Shown one piece after another: positions 10,471 to 21,604 of a stretch of 64,000 nucleotides of DNA (positions are counted from its first letter, which is position 1; every line of letters begins with the position of its first letter). Source of the DNA: Isochrysis galbana (taxonomy: Eukaryota > Haptophyta > Isochrysidales > Isochrysidaceae). A model generated the notes under the pieces. That model did not search any database. It saw nothing but the letters and a program-made list of their open reading frames with translations, and was not told the origin of the DNA. The DNA is taken from positions 2,120,388-2,184,387 of the forward strand of contig CM030935.1 of the NCBI GenBank assembly GCA_018136815.1, given 5' to 3'. A program made the position numbers and the translations under genes.

Positions 10471-13400
10471 CAACTCCGGCAATCTCGCGGGTCCGCTTAA
10501 AGTAATTCTGCGCGGAGTCTCCGCCGACTTGACGCTTGCGTGCGTTGTAGACCATGAACTTTGTCACCTCGCCCAGCGCACGTCCTTCCTTGCGGTTGTA
10601 GACGATGACACCTGCGCCGCCAGCCTGTTGGTAGCAAACGGGACCGAAGACAAGGGTCAATCTGGCACATTGTGACCGATCAGTAGCAAGCTGTGACCGA
10701 TCAATAGCAGGCTGGGATGCCGAGGGTGATGTGAGCAGCTGCGGGCGATCGCGCTAGACGACTTTCGTGCAGGATTACTTGTGCCGCGGAGATGCATTCT
10801 TCAATGCCATGTAGCAGGTAAGGGCGGCAGGTGCAAATATCCGAGCCGAAGACGTCGGAGCCGTTGCATTCATCGTGGACGCGGACAGCGAGAGGCTTGG
10901 ATGTGTCCGGGATGGTGTCCGGATCTCCGAAGATGAGAATAGTACAGCCACCGATCGGGGGGAGGAAGACCTAGGCATGAGAGTACGGGCAAGCAGTGGT
11001 TGGTTGGGTAGCAACCTAGAATAGCACTACGCTCATGCTTTCATGCCGGAGCCCCCACCCGACGGGCCGGGGTATGATGATTGAAGGCGTACCTTGAGGT
11101 CGGAGCGAGTGACTAGCTCCGGGAACATGCCGCCCGTGTGTTCAAAGAGCTTCCGACGGAGAGTCTCCTCGTCGAGCTTGAAGCGTTCAGCCACGCCTGG
11201 CAGGTGCCAAACGGGTTCGATTGACACTTTGATGCAGCTGATCACGCCGCCCTCGAGCAAGATCTGCGCGAACCCATGTGGAAGAGGCAGCCGTGAGATC
11301 GCACACCAAGTCCAGAGAGCGAGGGCGCCCTTGAGAATCGTATGCGGCAGAGCAAACGAGTTGGGGCAACGGCAGAGCGCACGCGGTCGCAATATGGGAA
11401 ATCACTCCCCTCCGACCCTCCGTTCATTGAAGGGAAGGAGTAGCACACCAACTCCCCGTAGCTTGAAGCAGGAGCAGCCGCGCAATGCGAGTGTACCATT
11501 CACCTTGCCATCAGCCTTGAGCCTCGACTTTTCGACAGCGTCGACGATCTCATGCAGCTTGCACTCGAAGCGGGAGATGGCAATCGTTGGCTGGACGCTC
11601 ACGCCTGCCGCTCGGGCGTGTGCGCCAGGACCGTCTGGAGTGGAAACCTGACGCACGAAATGGGAACGGAGGCTCTCGGTGCCACAAAGAGTCAGAACAG
11701 CGCAGTGTGAGCATACATATGCGAACACGACAGCACCATGAGAGGGATATGGGATACGACTGGCAGCCGAGGCTGATGCAACGGCTTGCAGTCGCACCAT
11801 AGCTCCCCACGGGTCGAGGGCGACGATAGCCTTGGGGTCGTACCACGACGGAAATGGACCAATTTTAACCTATTACAGCAAGAGAGAATTGGCCGGTTCG
11901 AAGATGGAATATTTAGGGCGGTGCGCGGGATTGAACACATGAGCCGAATATCCGTGAATCCAACCCTCAAACTCGAGCCATAACTTTCGCAATCTGAGAG
12001 GCACGCGAATAGAAGATCGTACCACGGGCTCAGTGCTCTTGAGATCAAGCGGTCGCGAGGGGTCGATTGCGCCTTTCGCGATGCCGACAGCGCGATACAC
12101 AGCATAGGGGCCATTGTGCGTGCCGATGGCGTTGCGACGTGCAGGTTGATGTAGCGTGGCGACGACGGCGCCACGCTCAGCGGCGTCGCGAGCGCCCCAC
12201 GAAATTGGCAATGGAGAGACTGAAAATTGCTGTGCGTGAGTTGTGAGCGAGACACGGCGACGCCTGACAAAATGGATGAGCGGGGGGGCTTGGGGTCAGT
12301 CAAGGCGGGCATTATGAGCCATAAGTGCGGCGAGGTGGTAGTTGGCGGGATTTGCACAGCAGCCGACCGCCCTGCCCGGCTGAGCGACCCGTCGAGGGGT
12401 GCGTCGTGTCCAGGGGAAAGAAATAGTGTTGCCCGTGGAAAGATTCCAGAACGACCAAGGTGCAGTTGGTGGTCAGCACACATTGGCATCTTGGCGCGCG
12501 CTGCGTCGGGATCGAGTAGCTGCACAGGTGGGACCGGTCCGGTCTTTCCGATGATGGCAGGTGAAGAAGGAGTCGACCGGGACTTGAACGCCTTGTAGCT
12601 CGCCTCCACGAGAGCGGATGGCGGAAGTAAGGCCTGTGGTAGCTCGACTTTCTTGACGATTTCGATCCCGGCGGCCTCAACCGCACTCGTCTATGCGCAT
12701 GACGGCGCGAGAAACCGGGTGAGATTTGGAGCTGCAGCTAGTGTCGGAGGGCACGCGGGCCAAGCAAGGTATCGCCGGGCGGGGTCATCACATCACTAGG
12801 TGGCCGCTCCATCCGGGAGTCGGGATGGGAAAAAGCTTGTGATGGGGCGGCTCACCTTCAAAGCGGAGGAGGTGACGAAGGTGTGGATACGCGAAATGCC
12901 GAGCCACAACAAGGCATCAGCACAGAGTTCGTACAGTCGGATATCGGAGGCTCCAGTCACACGTTCCGCCTCGGCGTCCCAAGCGTCGCCTGCTGCGGCT
13001 TTGGCAGCGTCTTGACCCTTGCCCTTGGCGCGGACGTTGTGCACGAGAAATTTCGCAACCTCGCCCAGCGCGTTCCCCTCCTGCCGAGCATAGATGATGA
13101 GGCCGCAGCCGCCAGCCTACGAAAGGGAGTGCCATACGCCGAAGACGCTCAGGTGGCTCCGGAGACGATCGAGACCTCTGCCTCTGTGTTGCACTATGTA
13201 GCCAAGATGGCCAGAAGCGGTGAGGCCAGTATCATGGGCTGCAAGCAAGCTTTGCTAGGGAGGTTGCCCCAACTGCGGAGCGCGCGATATCAGGAGCGAG
13301 TACGACGCTGGATGGGTCTCTCAGCTGCTGAGCTTCGACGTCACCTCTCGCGAGTGGGGTGCCCCGCAACGAGAAGCGAACGCACCTGTGCGGCCCTAAC

Positions 13401-14685
13401 ACATTCTTCGATGCCATAGACAAGCCACTGGCGGCCCGTCGAGGCGTGAGATCCAAAGAGCTCTGCATCATAGCTCTCGTCGTGGAGGCGCACGACGAGC
13501 GGGACGTCCGGCTCAGGAATGGTTGACACATTGCCCACCTTGGCAGGCGGAAGTGGGGAGGGAGACCCAAGTTAGCACATGAACCCACAACATGAGCGGG
13601 GACAATCAGGAAGGTTGCAGCATGAGGTGCACCCCAATGAGGTGCACCCCACATCCTTCCATCGGGGAGCAGAGACTTGGAGCAGGTTGTGAGCTGCCAG
13701 CGCAGTATCTCGACCGATGCTCCAGAGGAGGAAGTGGGACGGTAAGGAGGATTCGAATACCATGTAGATCGTCAACCCGTTAATCGGAGGCAGGAAAACC
13801 TGGATGTCCGGCCGCGTGACCAGCTCAGGGAACATGCCACCAGTTTGCTCGTACAGGGTGCGGCGCAGTTCGACCTCGTCCACGCCGAAGCGCTTGGCGA
13901 TCCCTGGCAAGTGCCACACGGGCTCGATGGCGGCCTTAGTTGTCACCACAGCACCATTGTCTACCCTACCAATCCAAGACGTAGAAAAAGCTCTCAGATG
14001 CAGGTGGGATGCTAAGGTCATTAGCCGGTTCGCATCGCTGCGGCTGGCCGCTCGGACAGGTGCACACTGAGTCCTGAACGTACACTGAGACCTCAACGTC
14101 GCTCTGGAAAAATGTGTGCACACCCATGGACGGCGAGCACGGGGCCAATTGCGAGCATGTATGCTGCTCGCCAAAGCGGATCACACCCCACTGCTAGCCT
14201 GGCACTCACAGATGCACTCCATCAGCCTTGAGCCGCCCGGCCTTGACCGCATCCTTAATCTCGGGCAAGTCGAGGTGCGATTTGGTGACGGAGATGGTTG
14301 GTCGGAGGTCGAGCTCGCCCTTCGCCATGCGCTCTGCGAAGATCTCCTGTGGGAGGTGACCCCACGGGTCGATCGAGACAATGGCGTCGGGGCGCGCCCA
14401 CGCCGGGTGCGGCCCGATCTGGCACGGCGGCAGCGTGTTGGTGAAGTCTGGGCGGAATCCGGGCGGCGTGGCGTGCGCCGCCAGCGCGACCGCCCGGTAG
14501 ACCGAGTAGGTGCCGCCGTGCGCTCCCACCGCGTTGCGACGGCCGGGCATCGAGACAGTGGCCACAATCGGCCCTCTCTCGAGTGGGTCAGCCGCACCCC
14601 AGCACAGAGGCTCAGGGTCGACGTCGAACTGGGACGGGTGGGTGGTGAGCTTGATCATGTGCCGCGTCGATGGGTGCAAGCTCAT
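9765..14685 (-). CDS. Tandem GTP cyclohydrolase II / URC1-like protein: N-terminal pseudo-module plus C-terminal intact module
   Basis: Module 1 exons are 14685-14210, 13965-13761, 13538-13386, 13116-12856 and 12690 to about 12482. Module 2 exons are 12263-12023, 11830 to about 11798, 11604-11504, 11263-11093, 10970-10779, 10624-10404, 10231-10126 and 9998-9765. Nearly all junction phases agree; the 11.8-11.6 kb joint may need a ~25-nt micro-exon. Both modules carry the GTP_CH_N-type front (RRNAxGxHxGxY, DPWG), EPVWHLPG and TGGMFPELVTR. Module 2 keeps the zinc motif RVHDECNGSDVFGSDICTC and the EGRALGEV arginine. Module 1 has S, S and G in place of the three cysteines and EGN in place of EGR, so it is predicted inactive. 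Module 2 has no ATG in its first exon, with an in-frame stop just upstream, so one fused gene of about 875 residues is favoured. Fungal URC1 acts in uracil catabolism; a role here is inference. Confidence 0.85.
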
Positions 14686-14689
14686 CGTG

Positions 14690-15345
14690 AGAAGGACAAG
14701 GGGGAGAGGGGGGGGGTGGAAGAGGGGAAGGGGGGGCGGCAGGGAGGGAGATTAGGAGAGGCGGGCGGCGGGCGGCCCGACGGCGGCGGCAGCTCCAAGT
14801 CGTGCTCTCAAGGTAGAGAGACTTGCGCGCTGTTTACGTGATTGTGCGAGCCGGGGGGTGCGGCGAGCTGCGGCTGGGCGAGGCATCCAGAGAGAGAAAG
14901 AGAGAGGGGGGGGGGGGGGGGGGGGGGAGGGAGGGAGAGAGGGAGAGAGGGAGAGAGGGAGAGAGAGAAAGAGAGGGGGGGGGGGGGAGGGAGAGAGGGA
15001 GAGAGGGAGAGAGAGAGAGAAGAGAGAGAGAGGGGGGGAGAGAGGGGGAGAGAGAGAGAGAGAGAGATAGAGAAAGAGAGAGAGAGAGGGGGGGGGGGCG
15101 GGGAAGGGAGGGAGAGAGGGAGAGAGGGAGGGAGGGAGAGAGAGAATGAGAGAGAGAGGGGGGGGGGGAGAGAGAGGGAGAGAGGGAGAGACAGAGAGAG
15201 AAGGGGGGGAGGGGGGGGGAGAGATTGATAGAAGGGGAAGGAGAGGACGAGTGCTTGTAGGGGGACAGAGTGGATGGGTTGGCTGGTCAAGACACCATGG
15301 GCAAGTGGTAAAAGGAGAGAGAGGAGATATATATTTTGGATGAGA
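14690..15345. repeat. GA-rich microsatellite block
   Basis: Long runs of GAGAGG, GGGAGA and poly-G. All six frames stay open for many codons because of composition, not coding. Confidence 0.9.
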
Positions 15346-15431
15346 GACCCCCCCCGCCCCCCCCGCCCCCGGCCGGTGGAGGAGGAGAAGAAGCCCACCC
15401 GGGGATGGGAGGCCGGGGCGCGCAGCCCAGC

Positions 15432-15464
<33 letters not shown>

Positions 15465-16102
15465 TTTTCTCCCTCTCTCTTCTTCTTCTCTCTCTCTCTC
15501 TTCGCTCTCTGCCTCTTTCTCCAGACGAACCGACGAGGAGAGAAGAAAGATGACACACATGACGAGATATAGACGTACAAGGAGTGAGGAAGACAGGGAG
15601 GAGGACAGAGGCGAGAGCGAGGGGAGAGGAGAGACTGGGAGAGTCTTTGAGAGAGAGAGAGGAGGAGGAGGAAGGGGGAGGGCACAGCAGCAGACACCCA
15701 ATGAATGGACGGCTGCTCGAGGGAAAGGAGTTTGAAATGGACGGCTGCTCGAGGGAAAGGAGTGTGAAGAACGAGAACGACGGAGAGAGAAGAGAGAGAG
15801 AGTCCTGCGAGAAGAGGGAGTTCGTCGGGGCTTCGACTTTGACGAGACTACCCTCTACCCCCTCCTCCTTTCTCTCCCTCTTCTCTCCCTGTCTCGCAGG
15901 AAATCAAGTATTTCGTACCCGAGGCCCCCCCCCCCTCCCCCGCGGGGGTCGAGCAGCCCAGCCCTGTTGATCTCCCCCCCCCCTCAGTCTGGAGAGAAGA
16001 TATATCCATAGATGATCTCCCCTCCCTCCGGTCAACCCCCCCCCATCGGTATCTCGTTCCCCCTCCCTCTGTGCTCGATCTGGGCGATCACGCGCCTCCC
16101 CG
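15346..16102. repeat. Simple-sequence region with a (TAC)n run and a 31-bp direct duplication
   Basis: A C/G block at 15350-15375, (TAC)n at about 15432-15460, a CT-rich run, then two copies of GAATGGACGGCTGC/GAAATGGACGGCTGC followed by TCGAGGGAAAGGAGT near 15701-15762. No gene is supported; this is the 5' flank of the CPP1-like gene. Confidence 0.7.
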
Positions 16103-17524
16103 ATGATGAGTGTGGCCCTCTCGCTGTCGGTCCTCAGCCTCGTCGGCCCGCTCGGCCCGCGCGCCGGCGCGCCGCAGCTGGGCGTGCGCCCAGCCGCGCG
16201 GGTTGCACGGCCCGCACACGCCATCCGCATGCAATTCGGTCGCGGGGCGGACAGCGCCTCCTCTGAGCCCTCGGAGGAGCTGGTCGCAGCGTTCCGTATG
16301 CTTGGCATCGCAGAGGATGCCACGTACGACGAGGTCGAGTCAGCGTACGCCGAGCTTCTCGAGAGGTATAAGGGGCAGACCAAGCAGACGATCAAGCTGC
16401 AGGTCGCGAAGGACAAGATCCTCGATTTCCGCCTGCGACAGCGCATGTCTGGCGCGCTGCGCCCTGACCGCAAGTTTGGTGCGTTATTGCCAACGCGACT
16501 CGCAGGCGTGGAACGCGACTCGCAGGCGTGGACCGCGGCGAACAGGCCCATTAGCAATTGCTGGGGCGGTCAGGGCTTTTGCGTACCATTCAACACCCTA
16601 TGGGACAAACCGGGCGCCGTATCTTGTCGCTCGCTGGATACACCATTGGCGCCCTGTGGCCTTAGGTGCTCACCCTCTTCACTTGCGCATCATTCAGGTG
16701 AGGACCTCCGACCAGCCGAGCCCAAAAAGCCCCTGATTACTCTTCCACCGTGGCTGGAAGAGATCGCCGAGCTACCGAAGAAGACATACCTCATCACAAA
16801 CATTGCCATTTACACTGCACTTGGCCTGTTGCCCGCCATCTCCAAGACATGGATCTCGAGGTGAGCAAGCCTTGGTCGCGCCCTTTCTCGTCGTAACGCC
16901 ACGGTGCCCTCAGCGATCCAAAGCCGACCACGATGCGCATATCGATACGCCATCTGGGCGTAGCCCACTACCACCAGCATCGTTGCATGTGCACCTAGAT
17001 CTCACATGGCCGATATCTGATCCCATGCAGCTCCATCTCGCTTGGCTTCGGGCTGGCCATTTTCCGCTTGTACAACCGTGGCGCCCCCGAGACTGGCAAC
17101 GAGGAGACGCTGATGATGGCCCCACCAAACAAGAAGGTGGGTGGTATTGTATGAAGCAGCGGGGCCTCCGTGAATGCAGAAGGGATGGGCCGCTCTACTA
17201 GTCACTGCCTGACAACCACAAAGAGGCCCGTGCTCCACCTTCTTCGGTTGGCTCTGTTGGATCGAAGCGAATAGATGGCCTTGTCCCACCAGTATCCGTG
17301 CTGTCCAATTGTGAGTCCTTTACCTTACACCCCTGATTACTCCGGTGTTTCAGGCCGCGATATGGACTGTGGGTATTTGCGCGTTTGCCATTGTCATTGG
17401 TGGACTCTTTTCGCAGATCCTCAAGAACGTCCTCGTCTTCCTTGCTGAGGAAGTTTCCATCTCCTTGAGTGTTTCTGCTGCTCTCTGCTTTGCATGCTCC
17501 TTCTTCAAAGTGCAGACCAATTAG
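16103..17524 (+). CDS. CPP1-like plastid J-like membrane protein
   Basis: Four exons: 16103-16478, 16698-16860, 17031-17136 and 17354-17524 (stop 17522-17524), with phases 1, 2 and 0 all matching. Donors are G|GTGCGT, AG|GTGAGC and AAG|GTGGGT; each acceptor ends CAG. Protein 271 aa. Residues 1-45 are a hydrophobic, Arg/Ala-rich presequence of the signal-plus-transit kind expected for a secondary plastid. Residues about 52-115 form a J-like helical domain without HPD (ATYDEVESAYAELLERYKG). Exons 2-4 encode several membrane helices (TYLITNIAIYTALGLLP, IWTVGICAFAIVIGGLF, SLSVSAALCFACSFF). This is the CPP1/DUF3353 layout; in plants CPP1 stabilises protochlorophyllide oxidoreductase. Intron 1 holds an imperfect tandem ACGCGACTCGCAGGCGTGGA. 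Confidence 0.85.
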
Positions 17525-18500
17525 ATCGTCGCCATGAAACAGGCCTCCTATATGTGTTAGTGTCCTCCCCGCTGAAAGAGAATTCAGGGCAGAGAGTTCT
17601 TGTGGGATAGCGGACTGGAATCGGCTGAGACCCCCTTTCACATTCCCTTCGCTGGCGCTTCATCACCATCTCGTCTAGGGTGTGACGTCATTGGCCATGA
17701 CCCACTCCAGCGGCCCGCTCACATTGCTCGGCATCACTTTGACGCTCTAAATTGCGATCGCGCCGTGCTGTCGCTCGTTGGCTGTGTGCCTTTCTCCTTG
17801 GTGTTGCACCCTCTATGCTGTCGTCGTTTTACCACCACCACCACCCATTCCCTCTACCACGTACACGCTTTACCTCAAAATAGGGACACGACTCTCTACA
17901 AGTTGCCAGATGTGAACGGAAATGTCGCCGGTATGAAGGTCCCCCTCTCTTGTGCCTTCCCCTTTGGCCCTCCCTCCCTCGCCTACCTAGCCCACCGCGC
18001 CCCCACCAACGACCGTTCTCGATGATACTTGGCGCGCAAGGCGCATCAACCGCTAACTACCCACTAGCACTAGCTATTCGGACAAGTTTTCAGGCCCATT
18101 CGGGCGAAAGATATGTCAACGTGTTTTTGGCTAGTACTGTCGGTGGCGACGGACGGACACCCAACGGTTCGAGCGTGGTGGAGTGGTGGCTCTGCGCGCG
18201 TGCGCGCGCCACCCGGTGATTTGTTCCCCTCTACCTCCTATTAGGAGGTGTTTACTAGTAGTCAAACAGGGGCCTTTTTTTCACTACTAGAACGGTTTGG
18301 GCTGCATTTGCATTTCTTGACCGTGGCACGATGCCCAATAACCAATAAAAACCTCCATCCACCATCCTCCAAGGGGGCCATCTACCACCACCAAAAGGCC
18401 AAAAATCTTCTTTCTTCTTTCTCAACAATCTCTAATCTCGCCGCGCGCATGGCCCTGGACATCTATCTTGTTGCGGGTAAAGGGGGCGCCTTGTACACTT
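17525..18500. other. No supported gene
   Basis: Intergenic sequence 3' of the CPP1-like gene. Open frames near 17600-18025 and 18248-18523 lack motifs and protein-like composition. Confidence 0.4.
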
Positions 18501-18529
18501 CCTCCTCGTATGTTCCCTTTTAAGGTTTT

Positions 18530-18960
18530 CCCGCGCGACTCCCTCTGCTCCGTCGCCACGCCCCAGTTCCCTTGCTCCCCCGCATCGTCCCGAATGCGGT
18601 CCGTCTCCCCTGTCCTCTCTCTCCCCGGTTCCCCCCGCGGAAGCCCTCTCCCCCCTCTCCCTTCCCGTCTTTCCACGAGTGCTTCCTTGAGTTTCCGGGC
18701 CCCTTTTGTCTATTTCTTTCCCGCGCGGTCCCCCTTTCCCCCCCACGCTTGACGTTTTCTCTTTGTGTCCCGTATACGCTCTGCGCCATCGCTCGAGCGC
18801 CCTCTGTGCCCCCCCCCAGTCTCTGCTCCCGTGCTGCGGTGCTCCGTGATGGCTGAGAGTGCGCCCATCTCATCAGCCCCGTCTTCGCACGCTCCCTCGG
18901 CTCCCCATTGCTCACCCTCCATGCCCCAAGTGAGCCATACACCATACATCTCATGTTACA
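18530..18960 (+). repeat. Diverged LTR-like, CT-rich retroelement fragment
   Basis: Resembles the reverse complement of 22680-22970 (shared CTCTGCGCCAxCGC then CGAGCGCC, and ATGCCCC near the end). At 18849 it has an ATG followed by Ser/Ala/Pro-rich codons, like the gag start found in the LTRs of the chromoviruses in this window. Confidence 0.45.
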
Positions 18961-18964
18961 ACTA

Positions 18965-19598
18965 CTGCCATCTTCTACTCACACCCAGCCGCACCATGGC
19001 CACAGCCCCACTCAGCACACCACATATCTTATAGCCACGTATTTAGGCAGCGAGTGCTGCGACAATGCTTGAAATTTGGATAGAGAAGCCCCCAAGAAAA
19101 TGGAACACACTCGAGCATAAGCAGTTGCTCCATCACTTGAGCACTCCAAGCTGCCTTCACAGAATACAAACCCCAAATCATGACAGCCACTCTATCGAAC
19201 TTGTTCGAGTAGCACCGCGAAAAACACCGTTGGGCGGTGAAAGTCGACAACTGCAAGTCGGGTGGAGGAGCTGGCCACAAACAAATTCGAATTGCATCAA
19301 GCATGAAATAGATAAAGCAAAAGAGATAGTTGGAGTCCAGTGTTGACTCCAACAAGCCCATGACAGGACACGTAACCTGACGCCTGTGCGCAGGTCACCC
19401 AGCATTGGCGCGTCGAAAGCATCCTCAATCTATTTTTCGACTCAAAGTCGCCGTCGAAAGTCCAAGTTTTGGAGTGGAAGGCAAATCGAGAAAAGCGTTG
19501 TCAGATGAGGGAGCCATTGCGGAGCAAGAAGTTTCGAGGTCATATCGACAAGCAAATGGCCAACGACAGCTCACGGCCGCATCTGCAAAAACTCCTTG
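18965..19598. other. No supported gene
   Basis: A 110-codon minus-strand ORF (19029-19361) has two hydrophobic stretches but no recognisable family and no clear splice partner. I cannot call it a gene. Confidence 0.3.
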
Positions 19599-20792
19599 TC
19601 ACGGGGCAGTTGCAGCCGTATTGGTGGGAGAAAGTATATCTGTGAGACTTGCTCGGAGACGTCGATAGAGCGTGTGGTACATGAAGGTGTCACCTGACAG
19701 CCTAGCCACGTTGATCCTGTACTCTCCACACGTCGGTTCAGGCATTACATGCACAAGTGCACGCACATCGCGCCCCACTCCCGCAGGGTCGGGCTGAACG
19801 ATCTCCATGCGAACAAAGGTGACGTTACACGAAGACACCTCCGCAACCTCGCATCGCATATCGAGCCGTGCACATTCATCTCGCAATCTCTCTGCCAAGT
19901 ACTCAGGCTCAAGCGCTAACCGCTGGAATGAAAGTCGCCGTACTAATGGCGACTGGACAGTTGGCAACAGGTCTTCGTCGGACGCATCGGACTCATTGGT
20001 ATTCACGACGATGTCGCTATCATTAGCGTTTCGAACGCTTTCCTCCCCGTCAATCTCCACTATCCTCCCAACTGTGATCGCCGGAGGGCGGTGTTGAGCC
20101 AAGTCATGTGCACCCCTCATGTTCGCCAGATTGATGCGGCACACAATCGTGTCCTCAGTCTTGCAGAATTGCTCAGGGGCCACGGTGACGAGGCGATTGA
20201 GGCGATACGAGTAATCTTGCAGGCGGGCAGCAAACAGCACAAGCTGCCGGTTGTAGAAGACAGGGTGGATAGTTAAGCAGTTCCAGAAAGGCTCTCCCGA
20301 GTGTCCGCGATAGTTGAGCAACCGAACCTTGCATGGCTTCTGCTGCTGCAGCGAGTGGCTAAGGTGCCGAATGGTGCACTTGTCCGTGTTGGGCCCCTGC
20401 GTGAAGCGCGGGTTTTGGCCGCATGCTTCACGAGTCGTATACCCACACATGGCCTGCCAAGCCTGGGTGACATGCACAATCGGAGAGTTGGGCACCAGAG
20501 GATTGGTGATCACAACAGAGTCGGTCTGCGAGTCCAGCAAGGGAATCATCCGCTTGACGATCGCCTTTTGCACAGGCAGCAGCTGCCCGTATGCTGGAGT
20601 TCTCTCGTGAGCTCGCTCATCCCCGTCCACCTGCAGCACTGGTGTGCGCTGGTGCTTGCCAGCAGGCTGCTCGACCAGAGCGCCGTCTGAGGCGTGCTTG
20701 CGCCTGGCGGTGGTCTCGTACGCGTTGACGGCAGGCGTCGCGTGCGACGGCTCGCCCAGATCAGCCTCCATCACTCCAACCACGTCAGGCAT
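19599..20792 (-). CDS. LOV-like PAS protein lacking the photoactive cysteine, with KA1-like C-terminal domain
   Basis: Single-exon ORF of 397 aa starting at 20792. Residues about 90-193 form a PAS domain of the LOV type: SVVITNP, IVHVTQAWQAMCGYT, GQNPRFTQGPNTD, CKVRLLNYRGHSGEPFWN, then LVLFAARLQDYSYR. In LOV photoreceptors the motif is GxNCRFLQG, with a Cys that bonds flavin. Here residue 128 is Pro, so that adduct cannot form. Residues about 240-280 are acidic and disordered. Residues about 297-386 (ending YRINVARLSGDTFMYHTLYRRLRAS in two parts) resemble a KA1-type fold, a weaker call. The N-terminal TARRKH is a possible nuclear signal. Role: probably a sensor or scaffold responding to redox, ligand or protein contact; inference. 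Confidence 0.8.
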   Translation of the reverse strand: MPDVVGVMEADLGEPSHATPAVNAYETTARRKHASDGALVEQPAGKHQRTPVLQVDGDERAHERTPAYGQLLPVQKAIVKRMIPLLDSQTDSVVITNPLVPNSPIVHVTQAWQAMCGYTTREACGQNPRFTQGPNTDKCTIRHLSHSLQQQKPCKVRLLNYRGHSGEPFWNCLTIHPVFYNRQLVLFAARLQDYSYRLNRLVTVAPEQFCKTEDTIVCRINLANMRGAHDLAQHRPPAITVGRIVEIDGEESVRNANDSDIVVNTNESDASDEDLLPTVQSPLVRRLSFQRLALEPEYLAERLRDECARLDMRCEVAEVSSCNVTFVRMEIVQPDPAGVGRDVRALVHVMPEPTCGEYRINVARLSGDTFMYHTLYRRLRASLTDILSPTNTAATAP

Positions 20793-20859
20793 TGTGAGGC
20801 GCCAGCGCTGAGCCTAGCCAACCCACCACCCCACCACGCCTCCAACCCTCTCCCCCCTC

Positions 20860-21240
20860 CTCTCTCCCGCTCTCTGTGCTCTACGGCGCCCAGTCTTCCC
20901 CCCCCCCGCCCCCCCCCCCTCTCTCTCCCCCCTTTCCCCGACTTTCAGGGACGCTTCTCCACCGTACACGGCGACCTCCCTACGGAAAGTGCCAGGAAAA
21001 GGCCGCACGGCGCTCGGCCGACGCGATGCCCCCCCCCCCCCCCCCCCCCCCCCCGCCTTGCCTCCTCCCCCCCCCCCCCGCCCCCCCGCCTCCCTCCTGC
21101 ATCCCGCCCCTCCCCCTCCCCCCCTCTCCTTCCCTCTTCTCGCCTTCTATCCTTTCCCTCTTCCCCCCCCTCCCCTCCGGCCCGCCCCCCCCCCCCCCCC
21201 CCCGCCCCCCGCCCCCCTTGCGTGCACCACACCACTGCCC
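20860..21240. repeat. Poly-C and CT-rich low-complexity block
   Basis: Runs of C up to about 25 bases (around 21027-21053 and 21185-21203) in CT-rich sequence, just upstream of the LOV-like gene's start. Long ORFs here are compositional. Confidence 0.85.
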
Positions 21241-21248
21241 CTGAGATC

Positions 21249-21600
21249 GGAAGATCACGCGAGGAAGAGATACCAGGGGACGGCTCTCGAGATCGTCTAC
21301 ATGCGCGAGCTCGGCGAGCTCTGGCACGAGATCGGTGTGGCTCCCGAGGGAGACAAAGAGCCGTCGGTAGTCCGCCCCAGTGGGCTCCTCGATCTGCGAG
21401 GGAAGATCCCGGGCAGTTGGGTAGCAGAAGAGCGAGCTCGCATAGGCGAAGTTGGGGGGAAGTTTGCTGGCCAGCGAGGAAGTTACCTCGCCACGAATCT
21501 CTCTGGTTCGCATCTCCAGATGCGTGGCCGTTGCACCGCGCGAAAGTTGCACGAGAGGGAAGAGGGAGACGAGATCCACCTCGCATGTTGCGCAGTATGA
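21249..21600 (-). CDS. Hypothetical exon, weak
   Basis: The minus strand frame starting near 21579 reads MDLVSLFPLVQLSRGA... through ...GADYRRLFVSLGSHTDLVPELAELAHVDD and looks moderately protein-like before running into poly-C. The plus strand is open over the same interval with similar quality. No family is recognised and no splice partner found. Confidence 0.15.
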
Positions 21601-21604
21601 GCTG

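Noticed and set aside
14740-15730. Several 100-270-codon ORFs on both strands
   Set aside because: They come from GA/CT simple sequence that lacks stops; the translations are only Arg/Glu/Gly or Ser/Leu/Pro.
15904-16557. 217-codon minus-strand ORF over the CPP1-like gene
   Set aside because: It is the shadow of exon 1 of the plus-strand gene, whose splicing and domain content are clear.
20989-21600. Plus-strand ORF of 203 codons
   Set aside because: Starts in poly-C (poly-Pro) and reads no better than the opposite strand; no family.
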